From Cymodocea nodosa (taxonomy: Eukaryota > Streptophyta > Magnoliopsida > Alismatales > Cymodoceaceae): a stretch of DNA of 64,000 nt. Under the pieces are notes generated by a model. It did no database searches and had not been told where the DNA came from. It saw only the letters and a list, made by a program, of their open reading frames with translations. The DNA is taken from contig CM072344.1 of the NCBI GenBank assembly GCA_036874045.1, positions 13,116,501 to 13,180,500 on the forward strand, written 5' to 3'. Within the stretch, counting starts at the first letter, position 1. Every line of letters starts with the position of its first letter. Positions 46,844 to 59,400 of this stretch are shown piece by piece. A program made the translations under genes and the position numbers.

Positions 46844-47959
46844 TGTTCAGAATGAAAAGGTGCATATTATTAACAGTTAAATGATGGTCAATTGCATAAT
46901 ATTTAGCTTATCATATAAGAATTAAGCCATTATGTTATAATTGCACTGTTATATGCTTTAATTGAAGAATTTGCTTAATTTTGGGGAATTAATGTTAATT
47001 TAGTACATTTATGAACTGTCGGTAAGTTGCAGACTGTGAAATTCTTAAGTATCCGAATTTTCTGATATTTCGGACAGTTATGTTTAACAGATCGAATATG
47101 TATCAGATAGTTATGTTTAAATTGCCGAATAGTTATGTTTTGAGAGAATATTTTATTATTTCCTGAAGTACGCGTGTCGAAACTAGAATGAATGACTTAA
47201 GTGAACTTTCGGTGAGTTATCTATAACTATCCGAAATTGCAGCTGAGCATCGGATAGTTATCCTTGTAACTCTCCGAAATCTCTTTTTATTTATAAAATA
47301 GCTGAGGACACGTGTCATGTTCTAGGTAAGTGACTTAAGTGGATTTTAGGTGAGTTAGCTGTAACTATCCGAAATGCATCTGAGCATCGGATAGTTAAAC
47401 CTGTAACTCTCTAAAATGTTATTTTATAATTAAAACTGCTGTTGACACGTGTCAAGATCTGGTAGATTTACTTAAGTTATATATCGGTGAGTTATCTGTA
47501 ACTATCCGAAATGCATCTGAGCATCAGATAGTTAAGTTTATAAGTATCTGAAATGCACCTGAGCATCAGATAATTAAAATTATGCACATGTTTTATAGTT
47601 AAATCAACGAAGAAAGTCCGTTGAGTTATCTGTAACTCCACAGACTATATATTTTCTAATATGCCACTGTAGCGGTTGTAGAAACAAGACAGTTGGAAGG
47701 AAAAACCATGTTTGCACGTATTGCGTAGGAAAAGGAAGCATCGCCGTTGATATGAATGAAGGAAATCCAACCGATCATTCAAGCAGAAGTAGTTACTACT
47801 AAAGAAATATAAAAGAAAAGAAGAAAAAAAAGAAGAGTGTGATCGGTAGGTGATCGATATGTGATCGATGGGCGGACAGTGTGTGCAGAGGAGGATCGGC
47901 GTCGCAATTCTCTGAAGTACCATACCAAACATCACCACATCACCATCACTACACCATCA
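46844..47959 (+). repeat. 3' LTR (copy F), truncated
   Basis: First 1,116 bases of the LTR, nearest to copy E (both share GGCGGACAGTGTGTGCAGAG). It breaks off inside the CAC/CAT trinucleotide stretch, so no 3' end or downstream target duplication exists. Confidence 0.9.
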
Positions 47960-47972
47960 AACATAAAGATTA

Positions 47973-49967
47973 AGTACAGGTCAATCCCATAGGGAATTGC
48001 TTAAGAATTGAGAACTGTTCCATTTTTAACAATCAAATTTATATATTCAATAAGCTCTCCGTTGAGTTACAATTATCTCAACGGACAAAGTTTGTTGAGT
48101 TATGGCTAACTCAACGGACTAACCTTGTGGACTTACTTTAACTCCACGAGCCTGTATTTTCTTTTTAATACTGCTATTTATAGAGGAATTCAGCCAACCA
48201 TTAGGCAGTTCCACAGATTGTAAATAACATCAATTAAGCTCTTTAATGTTAGTAAACACTGGATTTATCATTAAGCATACTAACATTCAGATAATTCAAA
48301 CAGTAACCATTAAAATCTTTAAGTCTTTTCAACGAACCAATTTCAGTAAACTGTAAAACTAAAACAAACATAAAACAATCACAACACCGACAAAGATAAG
48401 ATTAATCACAATACAACACAAACAATACAACACTCAAATACAAAATACAATCGCAGATAAGTTGTTTTTGGTATTTTTGTTTTAATATGAACATGAAAAT
48501 GGGCGAAAGGTGAAATGTAAAGTAATCTCAGTCGACAGTAAATACTTCTGTCGTTACATGCGACACGATTACACCACTGAAAATTAAACCACTTACAATT
48601 CTGTCTCCTCTCCCTATAGAATCGTGAGTCCATAATTGCAAGATGATCTCCTCTTTAGCATACAAGCATCAACCCGAAGCCAAGGCTAGAAGCTCTATGA
48701 TCTCCTGAAATATGAGTCAGCGCTTGGAGAAAATGGCTTCCTTTCTCGCGACACGATCACTCCTCACAGTGGTTGTCAGGCACTATGTTTGGCTCGGAAT
48801 CGACCCGACATCAGGAAAGTTTCCTCATAGACCTCCGATGGTTGGTGATAAGGTGGTGGTGATAATGTGGTGATAATGGTTGGTGTGGTACTTCAGAGAA
48901 TTGCCGACACTATCTGCAAAAAGCTCGGTGCTCCTCCTCTGTACATATTGGCCATACCCATCGATCACATACACTTTACTTCTTTTTCTTCTTTTCTTTT
49001 ATATTTCTTCAATGGTAACTGCTTCTGCTTGAATGGTCGATTGGATTTCCTTCATTCATATCAACGACGATGCTTTCTTCTCCCTGCGTGATACGTGCAA
49101 TTGTGGTTTTTCTTCCAACTGTCTTGTTTCTACAACCACTACAGTGGTATATTAGAAAATAAATAGTCCGTGAAGTTACAGATAACTCAACGGACTTACC
49201 TCGTTGATTTAACTATAAAACACATGCATAAATTTAACTATCCGATGCTCAGGTGTATTTTGGATACTTATAAACTTAACTATTCGATGCTTAGATGCAT
49301 TTTAGATAGTTACAGATAACTCACCGATATATAACTTAAGTAAATCAACCAGATCTCGACATGTGTCAGTAGCAGTTTAATAATAAAAGAAACATTTCGG
49401 AGAGTTACAGGTCTAACTATCCGATGCTCAGATGTATTTCGGATAGTTATAGATAACTCACCAAAAGTCCACTTAAGCCACTTTTCTAGAACATGACACG
49501 TGTCCACAGCTATTTTATAAATAAAAGGAGATTTCGAGGAGTTACACATTTAACTATCCCTTGCCCAACTGTAATTTCGGATAGTTATAGATAACTCACC
49601 GAAAGTTCACTTAAGTCATGTATTATGGTTTCGACACGTGTACTTTAGGAAATAATAAAATATTCTTTTAAAGCATAACTGTTCGGTAGTTTAAAACATA
49701 ACCATCCGATACATGTCGGTATGTTAAACATAACTGTCTGAAATATTAGAAAATTCAGATACTTAAGAATTTCACAGCCTGCAACTTAACGACAGTTCAG
49801 AAATGTACTAAATTAACATTAATTCACCGAAATTAAGTAGATTCTTTAATTAAAGCATATAACAGTGCAATTATAACATAATGACTTAATTCTCATATGA
49901 TAAGCTAAATATTATACAATTAACCATCATTTAAATGTTAATATTATGCACTTTTTCATTCTAAATA
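47973..49967 (-). repeat. LTR G, reverse orientation, 5' (plus-strand left) end missing
   Basis: Begins AAGTACAGGTCAATCCCATA, about 220 bases inside the LTR end, and runs to TTCTAAATA. About 12 unrelated bases separate it from copy F. F and G together form an inverted repeat with arms of about 1.1 kb. Confidence 0.88.
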
Positions 49968-51085
49968 GTTGCTCAATAGCTATTCTTAAGCCACATCTTT
50001 ATGCTTATATAATATTGACCCATTAAAGGTGGCATTTTTTATTAGGATTTTAGTTTTGATGATGAATGATTTTATTTTTATATGAAAATGGGTCTAAGTT
50101 AGTCTAAGTATAAGTCTAGCCAAAGTTGCATAGCTATAAGGTTAAGTGTTTTAAAAAGTCAAAGAATTATCATAAAAAACTCATATAGTTATGTTTTACT
50201 CATGTGTGTTTTATGTCTTAAGTTATTCATGTGTTTTCCATATATGATTTTTGAAGAAATCGAAGAGTTAAGATAATTGTTCGAGTTTTACATATGACTA
50301 ATGTTATAAATTAAGTATTGTAGGTCATGTATTTTGTAGGTGAAAAACTCAAAGAATTATCAAATAAATGTTTGAGATTTTATAGGTTTAATTGTTCAAC
50401 TAAAACAACAACTTAAACAAAAACACTATGAATCTCCAGAAGCTTGTTCTCGACAAATCTAGAATAGAAGATTATGGGAATCATGTAAAACGTAGACTTA
50501 AAGAATGTGATTGATTCAAAATTTAAAAGAACGTGGGATCATGGAAAAATGTCAATAGTGGATGAACATGCATATTTAATTTGAAGACTATAAATAAAGG
50601 ATCCAAGTTGTACTTCAAGACAATCCCATCTTATAACAATCCCTCTCATAGATATCCCATAGATACATACATTCTTTGCTATCTTATACACCACTTATAA
50701 ACTAAAGAGTTTTAGAAATTTCACTACTTTATAGCAAATTGTTTACACTACTTGAGATTTACTTGAAGAGCTCAAAGTTAAAAGGGTCAAAGTTGAAGAT
50801 TTACAAAGCATTTGAAGGAAGGATTTCAATAGCTAAGGAAGAGCTTGGTAGATCATGTGATTACTTAAATATCAAAAAGTGTAAGTCTAGTTTGCAATTT
50901 CTTTTTACAAAAGGGTAAAAATCTATAGAATTCTATTATCTCCTTACCTTGTTTGTACTTGTGTAAAAATCTTATTCTTAATAGAAAATAAAGTTTAGAA
51001 AAGGTTTTTACTATGTATTGTTTTGTGCTTTATTGATAAAATGATTTGAATTTACAATTCACCCCTCCTCTTGTGGAGTCATTTC
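49968..51085 (+). repeat. Probable Copia LTR remnant
   Basis: From about 50036 (TTATTAGGATTTTAGTTTTGATGATGA) to about 51078 (ACAATTCACCCCTCCTCTTG), both words typical of the two ends of a plant Copia LTR family. Plus orientation, opposite to the adjoining integrase fossil. No partner LTR seen. Confidence 0.45.
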
Positions 51086-51089
51086 AATC

Positions 51090-52400
51090 CTCACTTTCAA
51101 TTTTCTCTCTCAAAATCTTCTTATTTTGGTCATCTTATAAATGATAATCAAACTTCTCTACTCTATAGCCAATGAAAGAGCAATTTCTCATTTTGAGATT
51201 TAATTTATCCCTAACATCAGCATCAATGCATATATAGTTGACACATCCAAACACTCTCAAAGTAGGAAAGATTCACTTTTCTACTTAATCATTCCTCTTC
51301 AAGAATCTTCAGATCTAGGGGTGCTAATGCATCCTTATTGATTAGATATGTAATTGTGCTCACTACTTCAGCTTATAACCCCTTGGGTAAGCTGCTTGCA
51401 ATCTCTTGCTTCTAGCCTTCTTAGTCAACATATTGTTCATCCTTTTAGTCACTTTATTTTGTTATGGATTTTTAAGAGCCATCCTAATTATCTTGATTCC
51501 CACTTCAACATAGTAACTTTTGATATTTGAGTTGTCATATTTGCCACCATTATTGGATTTTAGACACTTAATCTTCTCAACAATTTCATTTTTAACCTCA
51601 ACTCTCCATTGCTTGAAAGTTACAAACACATTACACTTATTTCTCAAGGTATTAACCCAAACCTTCCTAATGGAGTCATTTATGAATTTGATATAATACC
51701 TTAAGCTACCTAGGGACTTTACAAGTACTAGTCCTCAAATATTTGTGTAGATCAACTCCAACTTTTTGGTCTTCAACATCCTTACTACATTAGAAAGATT
51801 ACTTTCTTTTGCTTTGCATAAACATAGTCTTCATAGAATTTCAAGTTCATTGTCTTCTAATCTGGAAGCTTCCCCTTCGATACCATGACTTTCAACCCCT
51901 TCTCTCTCATATGCCCCATTCTCTTGTATCACACACTACATTGATCAAGACTTTCTACAACAATTGCAATAATCCCTTTCATTAAATGTCATATAGAGGG
52001 CTCTCCTCTTCTTCCCTTTGACTATCACTATAGCTCCTCTCGTTACTTTCTAATGCCCTTTTTCAAATCTAGCAGTGTAACTTTTATTATATAGTTGACC
52101 TATGGGGATGTTCTTTATTATATTAGAGACATATTTGACATCCTTTAACTTTCACACTATGTTGCTATTAGTCTTGATATTGACATCTCTCTTTTCAACT
52201 ACTTCTAGGTACCTATCATTAGTAAGGTATATCATTCTCTTTTCAATGGCCACATAGTTTTACAGTAATTCTCTCTAGTTGATGGAATGAAAAGAAGCTC
52301 TAAAGTCTATAATTTAGGACTCAATTATGGCCACATAGTTTTAATGCTTTATATTAACCACAAAAGTGACCCTCTTGTTACAATTCTAACACATAACATC
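51090..52400 (-). pseudogene. Copia protease-integrase fossil
   Basis: Minus-strand pieces in order: IIDFRASFHSI (decayed D-S-G-A-S protease site, about 52300), MIYLTNDRYLEVVEKRDVNI (about 52215), integrase VFVTFKQWRVEVKNEIVEKI then KCLKSNNGGKYDN (second catalytic Asp now Asn, 51510-51620), QQNKVTKRMN (about 51440-51470) and the connector TLRVFGCVNYICIDADVRDK then RNCSFIGYRVEKFDYHL (about 51120-51250). Many stops. RT and RNase H are not next to it. Confidence 0.85.
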
Positions 52401-52409
52401 CTTCTTATC

Positions 52410-52819
52410 AATTTTGATACCAATTCTTAAGATTAGGTGCCTAATCCACTATACCAAAACCTTGAGGTGATAATGAGTGTGTACACATTCCTCTTAAAGA
52501 GGATTAAAGGCACCACATCATAAGTCATTGAGTGTGGACTTGACCATTCAAGCACTCTCCCTAGACTAATTAAGGACTTCTCCAAACCATGAAGAACTTC
52601 CTTCATGCCTTCGCTTATAGCTAGGGACTTTCCATTGGGCACACATGAGCCACTACACTCTAGTGTGGGAGGACACCTAACAATTCCCCCTCCCCAACCA
52701 TGTGTAACCACATGTGTACTTGGGGACTCAATCCCATGACCCTAAGCTTTGATACAAATTCTTGTCATTGGGTATTCAAATCACTACACCAAAATCCTAA
52801 GGTGATAGTGAGTGCATAT
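52410..52819 (-). repeat. SINE-like repeat, tandem units (copy 2 and start of copy 3)
   Basis: Reverse-oriented. Read on the minus strand: box-A-like TTGGTGTAGTGATTTG, then 50-60 bases later box-B-like GGGATTGAGTCCC, a G-rich stretch, CACACTAGAGTGTAGTGGC, GGGAGAGTGCTTGAATGGTC, and a second box-A-like GGTTTTGGTATAGTGGATTA at the end of the unit. Unit length is about 340 bases. A tRNA-derived SINE origin is inferred from the boxes. Confidence 0.55.
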
Positions 52820-54370
52820 TGCTTGGATTTAGATTTGCTCAAGTTACGAAGCAATTCTTGAATGAGACTTAAATTAATTAAATTTATTCGTTTACTTAAC
52901 TATAAGTACATAACATTTGTTGTAAAAGTGTACAAGTATAGGTCGAACCATAGGGAGTGATTAGAATCAGTTTCTAGGTTGCTTTTAGTCAGTGGCAGTG
53001 TTTTACTAATTAAGTCTCTCACTTCGTTGAGTTAACACTTAATGGATAAGTTCGTAGACTTAAGTCTAGTATAGTTGTTTGCACCTGAATTCAGCCAACC
53101 ATTGAGCGATCCCAAAGGATGCAAACAACTCATTATATGCTTTCTGATTGCTACTTATCTCAGATTTAACAATGAATAGATTTAACATCCAAATGATCTC
53201 AAATAACAATTAGTTAAGATACAATTTCAGAGATTTAAAATTAACTAGTTTTAAAATAAAGTTAGATAGTTTCATACTGAAATGAAAAGTAAATACAAAA
53301 CATTTGACAATCATGAACAAATAATATAGACATAAACAAAACATAGTATATATGTAACTATAAATGTTAATGTTAATGTTCCTTAAGGTGGACGATAGAT
53401 GAATGACAATACTCTCTATTGAAAATCAACAACTTCTAAGCATATATGTGATGCGGTTACACCTTTGAAAATTTAATCACTTATTATCAAGTGTTCCTCT
53501 CCTTATTAAATTGCAAACCTAGACCTTTGTAAGGTGATCTCTTCCTCGGCCAATTGGCATAAACCTAACACTAAGGCTGGAAGCTTTAATCTTTCCATTG
53601 AGAGATGATTTAGTGCTTGATAGAGAAACATTTCCTTCTTATGATATGATCATTCCTATGCAATAATTGTTAGTTACCATAGTTTGATTAGAATCGATCC
53701 AACTCTAAAAATGGCTCTACAGACCTCTAATGAATAATGGATGATGGTAGAAGGATATCTCCAACACTCTCTATAGTGAGCGTCCCTTCCTCCCCATTTT
53801 TGCTGAATTTTTTTTAGTCATTTTATATTTCTTTTCAATAACAACTATTGGCACCAATTTAAATGGTTGGATTCTTCTTTCCTTTGCATTAATGGCTATA
53901 ATCTATTCTTCATTCCATGACAGAGATCATGGGCATGAGTTATGCAATGTGGGTTTTCGATGCAATTCTTGTAACTACTCATGATCATATATTAGATAAA
54001 AAAACTAGTCCTTGGAGTTAACATAACTCAATGAACTAATTTCGTTAATTATTACTAACTCAATGGAATGGATTGGTTTTGTTGAGTTATATGATAACTC
54101 TACTATCTTTGTTTGATCTTGTTCTTCAATAAAATAAACATGTACTGCATAGGTGTAAACAACATTTACTAGTATTTTTAGAAGACATTTTGTAATAATT
54201 CTAAAATAATACTTGATTAACGTTAATTTCTTTTAATTATGCATATATTTCAATTAAGCTTTAGATTTTTGTAAACATAATATAATGATCTAATTCCTAT
54301 CTAATTAGTCATATAATGTCCTTAATTGTTAATTTAAACTTTAAGAATTATACACTTTTCACTCTAAACA
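52820..54370 (-). repeat. Solo LTR I, divergent relative of the Athila-like LTR
   Basis: 1,551 bp, plus strand TGCTTGGATTTAG...CACTCTAAACA. Near-exact 5-bp duplication CATAT (52815-52819) and CATAC (54371-54375). Shares ordered blocks with the main family (GTACAAGTATAGGTCGAACC, CAGCCAACCATTGAGCGATC, a GTTGAGTTA motif) but lacks most TCGGATAGTT dyads and is much shorter, so it marks a second subfamily. Confidence 0.85.
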
Positions 54371-54518
54371 CATACACCTCCTCTTAAAGAGGTCTAAGGG
54401 CAACATGTGTGGACTTGGCCATTCAAACTCTCTCCTTAAACTATCCAAGGATTTCTCCTAGTCATGAATCACTTTCTCCATGTCTCTACCTATGGCTAGA
54501 GACTTTCTATTAGGTACA
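54371..54518 (-). repeat. SINE-like repeat copy 3, middle part
   Basis: Continues the unit split by LTR I: CCTCTTAAAGAGGTCTAAGG, TGTGTGGACTTGGCCATTCA, TATGGCTAGAGACTTTCTAT, matching 52480-52640 of copy 2. Confidence 0.75.
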
Positions 54519-56770
54519 TGTTTAGAATGAAAAAGTGCATATTATTAACGGTTAAATGATGGTTAATTGCATAATATTTAGCTTATCATATGAGAATTAA
54601 GCCATTATGTTATAATTACACTATTATATGCTTTAATTAAAGAATCTGCTTAATTTTAGGGAATTAATGTCAATTTAGTACATTTCTGAACTGTCTTTAA
54701 GTTGTAGGCTGTGAAATTCTTAAGTATCCGAAATTTCTGATATTTCGGACAGTTTGTTTAATATACCGAACATATTTCGGACAGTTATGTTTAACAAACC
54801 GAACATGTATCAGATAGTTATGTTTAAACTACCGAACAGTTATGTTTTGAAAGAATATTTTATTATTTCCTGAAGTACACATGTCAAAACCATAATGCAT
54901 GACTTAAGTGAACTTTCGGTGAGTTATCTATAACTATCCGAAATTGCAGTTGAGCATCAGACAGTTATATGTGTAACTCTTCGAAATCTCCTTTTATTTA
55001 TAAAATAGCTGTGGACACGTGTCATGTTTTGGGAAAGTGACTTAAGTGGATTTTCGGTGAGTTATCTATAACTATCCGAAATGCATCTGAGCATCAGATA
55101 GTTAGACTTGTAACTCTCCGAAATGTTTCTTTTATTATTAAACTGTTGTTGACACGTGTCGAGATCTGGTAGACTTACTTAAGTTATATATCGGTGAGTT
55201 ATTTGTAACTATCCGAAATGCATCTAGGCATCGGATAGTTAAGTTTATAAGTATCCGAAATGCACCTGAGCATCAGATAGTTAAATTTATGCAGGTGTTT
55301 TATAGTTAAATCAATGAAGAAAGTTTGTTGAGTTATCTGTAACTCCATAAACTATTTATTTTCTAATATGCCATGGTAGCGATTGCAGGAACAGACAGTT
55401 GGAAGAAAAGACCACGATCGCACGTATCACGTAGGAATTCACTCGTCGAAGGGAGAAGAAATCATTGTTGTTGATATGAATGAAGGAAATCCAACCGACC
55501 ATTCAAGCAGAAGTAGTTACCATTGAAGAAATATAAAAGAAAAGAAGAAAAATAAGTAAAGTGTGTGTGATCGATGGGTATGGCCAGTGTGTACAGAGGA
55601 GGAGCATCGAACTTTCTACAGACAATGTCGGCAATTCTCTGAAGTACCACACCAACCATCGTTACCACCACCATAATCACAAACCATCGGAGGTCTGTGA
55701 GGATACTTTCTTGATGTTGGGTTGATTCCAAGCCAAACACAATGCCTGACAACCACTGTGAGGAGTGATCACGTCGTGGGAAGGGAAGCCATTTTCACCA
55801 AGCGTCGACTCATATCTCAGGAGATCGTAAAGCTTTTAGCCTTGGCTTCGGGTTGATGCCTGTATGCTAAAGAGGAGATCACCTTGCAATTCTGGACTCA
55901 CGATTCTATAGGGAGAGGAGATAGAATTGTAAGTGGTTTAATTTTCAATGGTGTAATCGCGTCGTATGTAGTGACAGAAGTATTTATTATCGACTGAGAT
56001 TACTTTACATTTCACCTTTCGCCCATTTCCATGTTCATATTAAAACAAAAATACCAAAAACAACTTATCTGCTATTGTATTTTGTATTTGAGTGTTGTAT
56101 TGTTTGTGTTATATCGTGATTAATGTTATCTTTGTTAGTGTTATGATTGTTTTATGTTTGATTTAGTTTTACAGTTTACTGAAATTGGTTCGTTCAAAAG
56201 ACTTAAAGATTTTAATGGTTACTGTTTGAATTATCTGAATGTTAGTATGCTTAATGATAAATTCAGTGTTTACTAACATTAAAGAGCTTAATTGATGTTA
56301 TTTACAATATGTAGAACTACCCAATGGTTGGCTAAATTCCTCTGTAAATAACAGTATTAAAAAGAAAAGACAAGCTCGTGGAGTTAATATAAGTCCACGA
56401 GGTTAGTCCGTTGAGTTAACCATAACTCAATGAACTTTGTCCCTTGAGTTAACTGTAACTCAACGAAGAGTTTATTGAATATATAAATTTGATTGTTAAC
56501 AAATGGACAGTTCTCAACTCTTAAGCAATTTCCTATGGGATCGACCTGTACTTGCACGCTGATACAATAGACACTATGCACTTGCAATTAAAGTACAAAT
56601 TGGAATTAATATCTAATTTGTATTAAAGGTTGTTTGTTTACTTCTAAAAGAAAAAGAATAGGCATAAAGATAAATTAACTAAGTAAAAACAGAAGTTAAC
56701 AAATCTAAGTTTTTTTAGTGCATTCTTGGAGATCCAATCAGGTTTTTGATGTGCTGGGAAAATCCAAATA
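54519..56770 (+). repeat. Solo LTR H of the Athila-like family
   Basis: 2,252 bp, TGTTTAGAATG...ATCCAAATA. Flanks GTACA (54514-54518) and GTATA (56771-56775), a target duplication with one change. Removing it rejoins the SINE-like repeat exactly (ATTAGGTACA with CATGAGTCAC). Same length class and 3' end as copy E. Confidence 0.93.
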
Positions 56771-56775
56771 GTATA

Positions 56776-56890
56776 CATGAGTCACTATACTCCAGTGCCC
56801 CCCCCCCCCCCCCCCCCCCCAACTATACATACCCACATGTGCATGTCAAGGGAATTGATCTTATGACACTAGTTGTAAAGTAGGATTGTC
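56776..56890 (-). repeat. SINE-like repeat copy 3, head part with 23-base C run
   Basis: CATGAGTCACTATACTCCAGTG, then 23 consecutive C at 56798-56820, then the box-B-like region (CAAGGGAATTGATCTTATG). The C run replaces the shorter CCCCCTCCCC stretch of copy 2. Confidence 0.7.
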
Positions 56891-58599
56891 GATGGTAAAC
56901 ACTCACAACACTCTTACTCTTTACTATTCTCACATAATTAAGATGGTGGAAGAAGAAAGAAAAAGATTTAAGCACATGACATAAGAGGACACTAAGATTT
57001 TACGTGGTTTGACAAAACGACCTACATCCATGGCAGCATTGGTAATTACTATTCTATCATCCCAATACATTGTAATACAACCCCTTAAATAGGGCAAACT
57101 TAGGGTAGTATACCCTCATTACATTGTAAAAGACAAAGGACTCATTGAGACACATTACATTTGTTTTATTCAATGGTTTTAGCTAAGAGATGCATGTGAC
57201 AACTTAAAGACTTCACATGAGTGTGCTCTAGGAAATACTTGAACATTCACCTTGTTCGGTTAGACTCCATCAAACATTCATGGTGTCTAATGAGGCTCCA
57301 TCAAACGTCTCCATTTGTTTGGCGCCCAACCACTAGTCATCTAATCCCCCCATTTGGACTTCGTCAATAGGCTTTGGATCTTCATCGAACATTCACACAT
57401 GTTTAGTTTGGGCATCATCAAACAATCTCATTTTTTTTAGTCCAATTGAGTTGCTCTTCAATTCTTTTGTCTATGTGTTTGGTTCAATTGAACCTCCATC
57501 TTCGATAGTCTCCACACCCAACAAATGAAATTACTATCCAATTTAATTCTAAGAGTAAATTAAGAAAAACCCATATATACAGTGTGAATGAATCTTAAAT
57601 GTATAAGGTTGTGATATGACAAATCATAAGTTCAAGTAAGCACTTTATGTACACATAGAAGAAGATGTTAAGCACCTCATACACTGGAGTTACTTGGCCT
57701 TTCAAGTGATCTTGGTTAAGTGGGTGAGTTTTAAGCATCTAAGGGTTTGCTCGCTAGACATGTATAAAGTAAATGAACTTAGGTTTAAAAATAAATGAGA
57801 TGAGAGGAATAGACTCATGGAGCTCTTGGGGCATGAAATAAGACAGGGAAGAAATGAATATTGGAGAAGAAAATGACCTAAAAAGGTAGAAGGGATAGAA
57901 AAATCATAACTTTATTTCCTCTTTCACGTGTGAATGTGTTGGGAAATGCTCTAAATGTTTACGTGTCCTAAACATCATGGGATGAAATTATTAAGTTAAT
58001 AAATAAGTGGAATCAAGTGTAATGCTTGGGATGTGACATGAATGCATGCAAATGCAAACCACAAAATATACATGATTTTATTTACTTAGGTTTAGCTTTT
58101 AATTAGCTTGTGTGATTAATTTCGGGAGTAAAATATGGTGGGCCAACCATGAAATTCCTTTAAAAAATTCACTATTTGAATAATCTTTTTAGGTATAGCT
58201 TAGTTATTAACCTAATTGAGAAACGAGGAGTAGACTAGGCCCATGTGACCTAAGAAGAGAATGAAAGAGGGGGTGTGTGTGTGTGTGCTATCCTGCGTTA
58301 TATTTGAAAAGACCCTTTGCTTCTCCAAAACGTATCCCTTGGGAAGAATAAACGAGAAGGAGAGAGACATTTGGGCTTGTTTGTGTTAGTTGAAAATAGT
58401 AAAAAATGTTAGAATTTAATCTTGATGTTTTAAAGATGTTTGTGTACCATGCAAATGCCAAAATTAAAATTTGACATTTGTTGTTGTATAAAAGAAGTTG
58501 AGAATAAAATGTTCGTCCTTGCCCTTTGAAAAATCGTAGGAAAACATAGAGCCCATCCTATATCCTTAACCCTTGTCCTTCCTTGATCCCAAATCCCCC
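56891..58599. other. Probable old Copia LTR/leader sequence and unassigned DNA
   Basis: 56940-57530 has LTR-like words (TTTACGTGGTTTGACAAAAC, CCTACATCCATGG) seen in plant Copia LTRs; orientation minus is likely because the RT fossil at 58.6-59.4 kb is minus. A short GT run lies at 58275-58288. No coding content recognised. Confidence 0.35.
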
Positions 58600-59400
58600 A
58601 TCCTCCTCCCTTCCAACTATAACTTCAAGATACACAAGTCTATACCAAGGAAACTATATATCTACTTTGAGAAAGATCAATTCCAATCAAAGTGGTTATA
58701 AATTCCATACCAAGGAAGAAATGGAGAGGCCCCAATTGTTGACAATCAAAATGGGTGCACAATGGGTAATAAAAGATTGAATTAGAGAAGAGTAATTGCC
58801 TATGAAAATTGTCATCCACATACACAAGGATGATAAGAAAAGATGTACCTTGATGTTTAATAAAGAGTGAAACATTAGAATGACTATTATAGAAACCACT
58901 TAATAGGAGGTATTGATGGAAGTGAAAATACCATGATTGTAGGGATTGTTTTAGGCCATAAATGGCTTCTCATAAGTGGTAAACATTATCTCACTGGCAA
59001 GGGTCTTGGAACCTTGGTGGTTGTTGTATAAAGACCTTCTCCATGAGATCACCTTGTAGGAATATGTTGCACACATAAAATTGCTCTAAGGGGCTAGTGA
59101 TGTGTAGCCATTGGTGATAAGATTGTTTGTATTGTTTTATGTTTTTCAATGAGACTAAACATTTGCTCAAAATCTTGTCCACATTGTTTATGTAAGCTTT
59201 TGGCAACTAGTCAAGTTTTATATTGTTCAATATACCTTGTGTTTGTTTGTTTAATCCAAAATATCCACTTACATCCTATTAAATTGTGGTGTGCTTGGCA
59301 AGGTACTAATTCCCAAGTTCCATTTCATTATAGCACATTGTATTCTTCCTCCATAGATTGAACATAATGGGGGTACCTTTTAGCCTTAGTGTATGAGTTG
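58600..59400 (-). pseudogene. Copia reverse transcriptase fossil
   Basis: Minus-strand pieces: ELGISTLPSTPQ and KWVF-like region (59280-59340), LPKAYINNVDKILSKCLVSL (the LVAKG..Q segment, about 59170-59220), NIFLQGDLMEKVFIQQPPRF (AFL.GDL motif, about 59000-59070), the catalytic MYVDDNF (58825 down) and LGPLHFFLGMEF with LSQSRYIVSL. Stops and frameshifts throughout. 59400-60000 may be its degenerate connector region. Confidence 0.85.

Larger units (their letters stand above)
31458..47959 (+). mobile_element. Athila-like Ty3/Gypsy element with rearranged gene order
   Basis: 5' LTR 31458-33689, Asp-tRNA primer site, pol (34.0-38.6 kb), an acidic ORF (39.2-41.5 kb), gag (42.4-43.7 kb), an F-box-like ORF (43.9-45.1 kb), polypurine tract, and a 3' LTR starting at 46844 and truncated at 47959. 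The RT/integrase sequence, lack of a chromodomain and the gag motif NYHPNWRNHPN-type put it in the Athila lineage. The two LTRs look alike by eye (about eight differences in the first 165 bases). Coding is broken by many in-frame stops. Normal Athila order is gag-pol; here gag is downstream. Confidence 0.9.
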
